A DNA stretch of 64,000 bases from Erodium maritimum (taxonomy: Eukaryota; Streptophyta; Magnoliopsida; Geraniales; Geraniaceae): the NCBI GenBank assembly GCA_963921825.1, contig OY997590.1:61990012-62054011 (forward strand), written 5' to 3'. The notes beneath the pieces are model-generated. The model did no database searches. It was not told the origin of the DNA and saw only the letters and a program-made list of their open reading frames with translations. This document shows, piece after piece, positions 57,728 to 64,000 of the stretch. Each line of letters starts with the position of its first letter. Positions within the stretch are counted from its first letter, which is position 1. The translations under genes and the position numbers were made by a program.

Positions 57728-59832
57728 GGTCTCAGTTTCGGAACATTCAGTCGAGTTTTAGCATTGGATCCCCAGATCGTCATGTGTTTATGCTGCTTCC
57801 TGCTTGGAGGTTTGAGCTCGTATTCAGTAGAAATATCGGTCCTTCCTTTATGAGACTTTTCTAGGTGTTTGCCAAAATTGGGTAATGGAGGACTGAATTC
57901 GAGCTTCATCGTCTAGTAACCTCTTTTCCCTCTCTGTTATGTTGTCTTCTCTCTCCTTCCTCGCGTATCGATCGGTCTTCTCTCTCCTTCCTCGCGTATC
58001 GATCGGTCTTCGCTTCTTCTCGTTTTCGGAGTGGTTCGAATTCGTCGGTTGAAGGTGTTGGCCGCCGGCGAGAGTTATGGCCTTGGTACCTTCTTAGAAG
58101 CCAATCGTTTGAGTGAGGGGAGAAAAAGGAGTTGTTCAGTTCCAACGAAGGTAGGCTAAGTTTTTATCAATTCATTGGTTTTGTTGTTGAAAACCCTATC
58201 TTTTTGTGCTTCATATTGGTTAACTGGATTTTTAGATTATTTGTTTTCTCTCTTTGCGCTTTATGGTTATTAAATTTGGGTATTAGACCTGGTTTTTTTT
58301 ATTTGTTTACTTCATGTGTGAAACGGGTGGTTCTTTTTTAGGTTGTATTGTTTTTTGTATCTGGTTTTTTCCTTGTTAACCGTTCTTATAATCCTTACCA
58401 TATAATTCTTTTCTACCCTCATAAAAAGATTTATTTTAAATTCGTTTTGCTAATAAATAAAACAAAAATCACACATCAAGGCAGTACAAGGTGAAATAAA
58501 TGTGTCTATGCATCGTAGGCATGTTATCATTGCCATTTGCTTCTTATGATTTTTTTTAATTAAATAAAATGGGAGTCTTTGAAGATAAGCCCAACAAGCC
58601 AAACCCACTATACGGTTTTTGTGGAATTGAAACTTAATATTCTCTATTTCACATTCCAAATTCCATGTTTGTGATGGTTGGGTTGGTCACCACCTCTTTC
58701 TCCTTTTTTTTTTTTTTGGTCTAAAATCTAAGTTTATGTCCTGAAAAGTTCAGTTTTAGTTGCTTGTGGTGGGGCTGTTTGAAATGGGTCCTGGTCCCAT
58801 CCTTGGCATTCTCATTCATTATTATTACGAGGAAGTGGACAATGGAGTCAAATAGCTTTTTAGACCACCATTCACACCATTTTTTTTTGGGTGTAATGGA
58901 GTGGACTTTTTTTCTTTTACAATAACCATTGCAATTGTATTAAAACATAATATGAGCGTTTGGTAGGTACACAAATGTACCCCACCTACATAAACAAATC
59001 CAACTAATAATCAGAAATGAAACTGAAAGCAGTAAATTCGGCTCTGGTAATGGGTTGCGGACGAAGGGGATATCTGCGGTAGCGTCTGGTGACACCGATA
59101 CAGCATGCTTCTTCCAAATGGGACGAGGCGAGCTAACCAAGTTTAGGGGAATACTGGTGGACCTACATCTCCCCCGGTGTGTCAGCGTGCGTCGTCCTCC
59201 CTGAATTGATAATGGTAGGGCTCCTGAACGCGGGTTTGCTGACTCCGGACTGGCAGGGGAGACAAATATCAACTAAAGATGATGTCGTCGCCATCCATCC
59301 GCCGGGAAGGGGCCAAAGTTGACCCACCCCTCCCCCGGCCACCTCAGCCTCATTCCTGTAGGCGGGGGTGCTTGACGCCCCCCGCCGCTGCTTGTGATTC
59401 TCCATCCGGGCCCGACCCAGTCTGCTGTCCCAGGCCCAACCCCGACTCGCTAGGGTTGTTCCGCGCCTCGGCCACCACCTTCCCCTTGAGCCGCCTACCA
59501 TCCAGCGTCGCCGGCGGCTCCGACATCGTCTCCACAGTGTCCGACGAGACTAGGACGACGTCCCGTCCCGCCGCCACTCTGTCATAAAGATTCCCCGCCG
59601 GCCTCCCCCGCGTTCCTCGTGGTACCCGAGGCCGCTGGCCTCTCGCTGGTAGCCGGCAACCTCCAGTCACCACCACGGACCGCCAGCCACCGCCCGGACT
59701 CACCTCTCCCATACCCCGTACCGCCGAGGAACGTATCCCCGGCTCCGTCACCTCCCTCGACGTCAACGCCTCCAGAGCCTTCACATCGATCTAACGTCGA
59801 GCTCTCCACGACCTTCGCCACAACGAACCACC
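57728..59832. other. Unassigned region between the 3.2-kb LTR and copia copy 3
   Basis: 57728-58100 continues the duplicated locus interrupted at 46014. A 31-base direct duplication lies at 57944-58005, and AGGTAGGC near 58149 could be a splice donor of an untranslated exon. 58150-58950 is AT-rich. 58950-59832 is GC-rich, with open frames mainly on the minus strand (59350-59784, 59582-59851) but no recognisable domain. Copia copy 3 is inserted into the end of this block. Confidence 0.4.
57944..58005. repeat. Perfect 31-bp tandem duplication
   Basis: Two identical adjacent units starting GTCTTCTCTCTCCTTCC and ending CGCGTATCGATCG, followed by a partial third (GTCTTC). Pyrimidine-rich like a 5' leader. 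Likely a replication-slippage product. Confidence 0.9.
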
Positions 59833-61520
59833 TGTTAGTCTTAGTGCCCATAGTTCAATCCTAAATGTCTAAATGTATATATCATCGTTAGCAATAAAAT
59901 CAAAACGGCTTTATATTACTTATGTGTTGGAGTAATATATCGATGTGTGCTCTGATCTATGCCCACCATGCGAATAGAACCATAGATTTAGATAGATCAT
60001 ACTCGATGGGTCCCTAGTCAACAAAGCTTCATTAGAAGCGACTAGTATGAAAGATGGCTCTTTATGGCTTACGTTCTGTTAGTCATTGGAATGGGATTCC
60101 GGAGTCTGATCATAGATATCATGTGGGACATGATATTGGACGACCCGCCCTGAATATGTGCCATAGATTAAGTCATGAACATATTCAGTGTCGTAGCTTG
60201 TTATGTATCCTTAGACCAAGGAGTCTTTGTGATCGCTATGTAGTCAACAACTGAGTTTGACCTGAGCCTAACGTTGTCCGTAACAGGGCTTCCATAACGG
60301 CCAGGATTGGCTTGGGGACGGGCTACATGAGTGACACGAAAGACGGCTAAGGGATTTATCCCTCATATTGAGGTATGAGAAAGATATCGGTTCTCGGCCG
60401 CTTGATCGAGAGTGACTGAAAGAATAGCATGGTCATGCACATGATACTGGGTATCATATCTTTAGTCATCTCACATATCAAGGAACATTGATTGAGAATA
60501 ATAAGGATGACGGCTCTATGCCTTATCTCAATCAGGATATCGGAGATAAAAGGATAATGACAGGGATGACGGAAAGGTTAGAATCGACAGGGTCGATTCG
60601 TTATGCAGTGTCAGGCAATACTAAAGTCTCGTTAGTTGCCACTTAAATAGGATCAAGTAAAATGGGATTTTACGTTGATCTATTGACATGCATAAACCTA
60701 AGGGTCACACCGGAGGATGAAACTCATTGACACATTTATGGAGAATGGCCAAAAGGGAGTTGTCTCGGGACATGACCAAAACTGGGTTTTGGGTCATGTG
60801 CCCGTAAGTGAATAGGACTTTACGGATCGAGACAAGGCTTGGAGTCTTGGGATTGATCGCGTCGGATAATGTTGGACATTTCCGGTATGGAAGGCTTGGA
60901 GGCGATGAACGAATCACGGGACCTCGTTGGAAATGGCCACGGGCCATGTTCCAAGAGGCCCATGAAAGGCCCATGCAACCAAGGCCCATGGAACTAATTA
61001 ATCAAGTCTTGATTAATTAGTACTAAGCAAGCAAGACAAGGATTAAGGTGTTGGTGATTCACCACCTAACCCAATCTTGTCTTGCCATACTTTGTCCTAT
61101 TTACACCTTACTTGACACCATACTTGTCTCATGCCTTTAGTTGGACAAGTATGGGTTTTGTTATGTTTAAGTCATCTTTTTTCAACATAAAAAACACAAG
61201 ACAAGAATAGGAAACACAACTTCTCTCTCCCTTCCCTTGCAATTTCGGGTTTGGCAAGCTCCCACCTCCATTTTTGTGTTCTTGAGTCCTCAAAGAGAAG
61301 AACTACGTGGCTTTGATTCCCATGTGGATACGTAGGCGTCTTGGAGACTCAAGCCAATCATTCGTTACCCGGTGTTCTTGTTTTGGTAAGAACTAGTGCT
61401 GAATTTTTCTCTTGTGAATCCATTCTTTGTTAGTTATTTCATGGTTTTAATCGTCTCTTGGTTTTCCTTGATTTTCCGCTGCGAGTTGGTTCATCTCCAA
61501 CCCTACCTCGAGACCCATCA
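59833..61520 (+). repeat. 5' LTR of copia copy 3
   Basis: Starts TGTTAGTCTTAGTGCCC and ends GAGACCCATCA. The CTTAAATAGG site is at 60642-60651 and the 29-base inverted repeat at 60993-61021. Its many small differences from the copy 2 LTRs show that copies 2 and 3 inserted independently. Confidence 0.92.
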
Positions 61521-61521
61521 G

Positions 61522-61542
61522 TGGTATCAGAGCCGTGCTACC
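61522..61542 (+). promoter_or_regulatory. Primer-binding site of copia copy 3
   Basis: TGGTATCAGAGCCGTGCTAC, as in copy 2, one base after the 5' LTR. Intact. Confidence 0.9.
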
Positions 61543-63027
61543 TTCGGGATTCACAAGACGGTGTTCAAAGTTTCGGTTTTGCGTGAAAGTTTCGTTTTTG
61601 GCATGTTGTTTTGCTAAATTGATTGATAACATGTTTTAAATTATTGTTTATGGATTTAATGCATGTAAAATGAATTTTTGAAAATTATTTCAAATCTGGA
61701 AATTTTGAAAAAAGTTTGATTTTTCGGGTCTCGGGAGCAGGACTCTCGGGGAGCCGAAACCGAGACCGAACGGGGCTCCGTTGGACGGAGCTAGGCCAAG
61801 CATGACCATTGGATGGTTGATATGCCAAGGCTAAACCGTTTTGTTAGTTATGACGAGTTTAGAACCGTCATGACGAACTCGAAGATCAAATGTTCAAAAG
61901 TTTCATTTTTGAACGGTTTCGATAAACCGAGCATCAAAAAATTTCGAAACTTGGCTATTAATTAAAACCGGAAAATCACATGATGTTTGATAACATGCTT
62001 GTTTGATAACACGATGTGTGATGTGATGTTGGCATGGTGTACATAATAGCCCCGAGCTCAATTTAATTATTTATCGCTTTTCACGGCCTGCGAGCCGTTA
62101 GAGTTAACGTGTAATTATTCTTTCAAGGTGTGGTCGTCGAACCACTTGTTTGTAATATTTATTTATTCCCGACCTGCGAGTCGTGTATTAAATTGTAATA
62201 TTTTACTCAAGACGAAGAAAGGGCGAAAAGGTCATTTGGTGGCTTTTCGGGTGTTGGCATCGGGGGCTATTATGTGCATATTTATTGCTTTATGCTTGGT
62301 TTAGTTTATGCATGATTAATTCTATGTGTTTTAGAATTGCATGCTTAACTTTATTTACCGAGCATATCACCTCACATGCAAAGATGAAATTGGAATTTTA
62401 ATCCTTGTGTGTGAGCCCTTAGAATCGTCATTACATTTGATGTAGTTGACGGGTTCGAAGGAAGAATTACATTTGATGTAATTTGAGGCATCATTTCATT
62501 TGGAATGTAGTTGATGTGCTCATCGCATCTAGGATGTGTCAAAGTTTTAAACACAACCGGACAAGTAAAAACGGGTCATGTTACCTCCCAATTATCAACA
62601 CCTTACTACCTCCCCGTCTTATGGGTGTCGTGCGCATTAGCGGAGCATCCATGGGAAAGCGGGGTAGTAGGTTTGGACGACATATGTGGGTGTCGTGCGC
62701 ATTAGCGGAGCACCTACATAGTGACGGGCCATAGTTGAAAATTGTTGGACCCGACTACGATTCTCAGCCTGAGGTTGAGCTAGGGTAACAGATAGGGTAA
62801 GCCGTGTACATAAGTGCATACCCTAGCCAAGAGTCACATTGGATGTGATTGGATGGAGTCCTACCTACATAGCTCGATTAAGTGGTGAGCATTAGTTCAG
62901 CTTAATCGAGTGAATCAAGGATCTTGGTTTCAGATTCTAAAGGTTTAGAATTGATTGTTGGTGTTTAAGCTTGATCTTCATAAAATTTATTCAGTTTACT
63001 GATTGAATTTTATCTGTTGTAGATCAA
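61543..63027 (+). other. Long untranslated leader of copia copy 3
   Basis: Colinear with the leaders of copies 1 and 2. Hairpins with loop CTGCGA are at 62083-62098 and 62170-62183, and the GGGTGTCGTGCGCATTAGCG direct repeats at 62622-62720. No coding region. Confidence 0.7.
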
Positions 63028-64000
63028 ATGGCAAATTCAGCGAACATTAATAGTTTGTCATTAAAAACCATTCTTGACAGGGTCAAGCTAAATGGGACAA
63101 ACTATTTGGACTGGTACAGAATTTTGAGGATAGTCCTCAAGTCTGAACGCAAAGAATATGTCCTTGACAAGGCTGTCTCTAAGACCATATCAGAGTTACA
63201 TGAAGTGTCATTAACTGCTGAGAAGAATATCTCAGGGATCTGGGATCCAAGGATATTATGATGGTCAACAAGGGAATTGAAAGTGGAAAGGGCTGGGCCC
63301 ATGCGCACTTGGCAGGAAAGATGAGACACCTGAGAATGTCTACTTCTACTGCCAACAGCCTGGTCATTGGAACCGGGATTACAGGAAGTTCACGGCTGAT
63401 CTGAAGAAGGGCAGTGGGACTGCGCCTTCATCAAATAGCCTGGATGATCTGAAGAAGGGCAGTAGGACTGCGCCTTCATCAGGAAACCTGGATGATCTAA
63501 GGAAGGGCGGTGGGACCGTGCCTTCATTCGGTATTAACTCTATAGAGCTACATCTCTCTACTTCCAAAGATTCATGAGTATTAGATACCATGACTGAATC
63601 TCACACATGCACTAATATATGGTGGCTGAAAGTAGGAGAGATTTGGAAAGCACGAAATGGACCTCAGAGTTGTGGCAACTGCTGTAGGATCCATGAGTCT
63701 TGCTTTGCCAAGAGGCCTTGTCTTAGTATTGTATAATGTATATTGCATACCTACTTTTAGTAGGAATATTATATCTGTATCCGTGTTTGACAAGGAAGGA
63801 TATAATGTTAATATTGGAAATGGAGTTTTCAATGTTCTATGCAATGATATGTTTTATACCAGTACTGACATGGTTGGAGGATTGTACATATTAGATATGG
63901 GTAACAATGCCTCAAGTTCTATATATTCCGTTAATACCAAGAGGTCTAAATCCAACGATTTAAACCTAACTCTGTTATGGTACTGTCATTTGGGTCGCAT
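63028..64000 (+). pseudogene. Degenerate gag-pol of copia copy 3 (partial)
   Basis: Gag start MANSANINSLSLKTILDRVK, the same deletion (EYVLDKAV to SKTISELHE) and the same loss of frame (ISGIWDP then stop at 63259) as copy 2. Triplicated 48-base units are at 63395-63538. A TGA replaces a codon after KDS (63573-63578), where copy 2 reads through. Integrase N-terminal text LLWYCHLGR ends the window, with the same Tyr in place of His as copy 2. Confidence 0.9.

Larger units (their letters stand above)
59833..64000 (+). mobile_element. Ty1/copia retrotransposon, copy 3 (5' part; cut by window end)
   Basis: 5' LTR 59833-61520 (1688 bases), then primer site, leader, and gag-pol remnant to the window end. 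Left flank CCACC (59828-59832) is the expected target duplication; the right copy is outside the window. Internal lesions are the same as in copy 2, so the two descend from one defective source or one copied the other. A 40-odd-base segment of the leader present in copy 2 (after TTGGCATCGG) is missing here (62263). Confidence 0.92.

Noticed and set aside
59350..59784. 144-residue minus-strand frame just before copia copy 3
   Set aside because: GC-rich, overlapped by other frames, no recognisable motif. Kept only as an unassigned region.
1..64000. tRNA, rRNA or microRNA genes
   Set aside because: No tRNA-like A/B box pairs or rRNA segments were recognised. The only tRNA-like text is the complement at the primer-binding sites.

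Overview
This is a 64 kb piece of a flowering-plant (probably eudicot) nuclear genome. Signs of this are spliced genes with GT-AG introns, a plant starch-metabolism gene, plant-type Ty1/copia elements with an initiator-Met tRNA primer site, plant LINEs with an RNase H domain, and Mutator-like elements with long terminal inverted repeats (TIRs). The host genes I can name sit in the first 4 kb. The rest is almost entirely layered transposable elements.

Layout. (1) 99-2826 (+): the last eight exons of alpha-glucan water dikinase (GWD1/SEX1 type). (2) 3297-4017 (-): a complete two-exon SOUL heme-binding protein gene, convergent with GWD1. (3) 4151-7054: a non-autonomous Mutator-like element with a nested palindromic element. 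(4) 7055-9004: GC-rich sequence I cannot assign. (5) 9010-17939 (-): a nearly intact, young copia element (copy 1) with 1676-bp LTRs and a 5-bp target duplication. (6) 18183-18529: a MULE-type MITE. (7) 18853-23128: a second long-TIR element of the same family as (3), filled with a decayed LINE that was itself hit by a 1.1-kb polyadenylated retro-insert. (8) 23140-25482: two adjacent SANT/Myb-like genes of the plant NAM-associated/PIF-Harbinger type, with a Harbinger-like end. (9) 25679-32837 (-): an almost full-length LINE with a 12-bp target duplication. (10) 34014-39630 (+): an older, 5'-truncated copia element of another lineage. (11) about 39760-43145 (+): an internally deleted LINE with RNase H. 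(12) 46015-57722: a 3.2-kb LTR with no partner LTR in the window, split by copia copy 2 (46282-54741). (13) 59833 to the window end: copia copy 3, cut off by the window.

The most interesting system is the copia family represented by copies 1, 2 and 3. Copy 1 has nearly complete gag-pol. Copies 2 and 3 share the same gag deletion, the same frameshift and the same 48-bp triplication. Copy 2 has lost the protease Asp, two of three integrase acidic residues and the RT YVDD box, yet its LTRs are about 99.5% identical with a perfect target duplication. This is what a coding-dead lineage mobilised in trans would look like. The long leader (about 1.5 kb) is kept in all three copies and holds two hairpins with the same loop and a compensatory stem change. 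It is a good candidate for the cis signals used in trans-mobilisation.

Limits: similarity calls are from reading translated sequence and from recognised family motifs. No search was run. Exon borders rest on GT-AG sites, reading frame and fit to known protein families.
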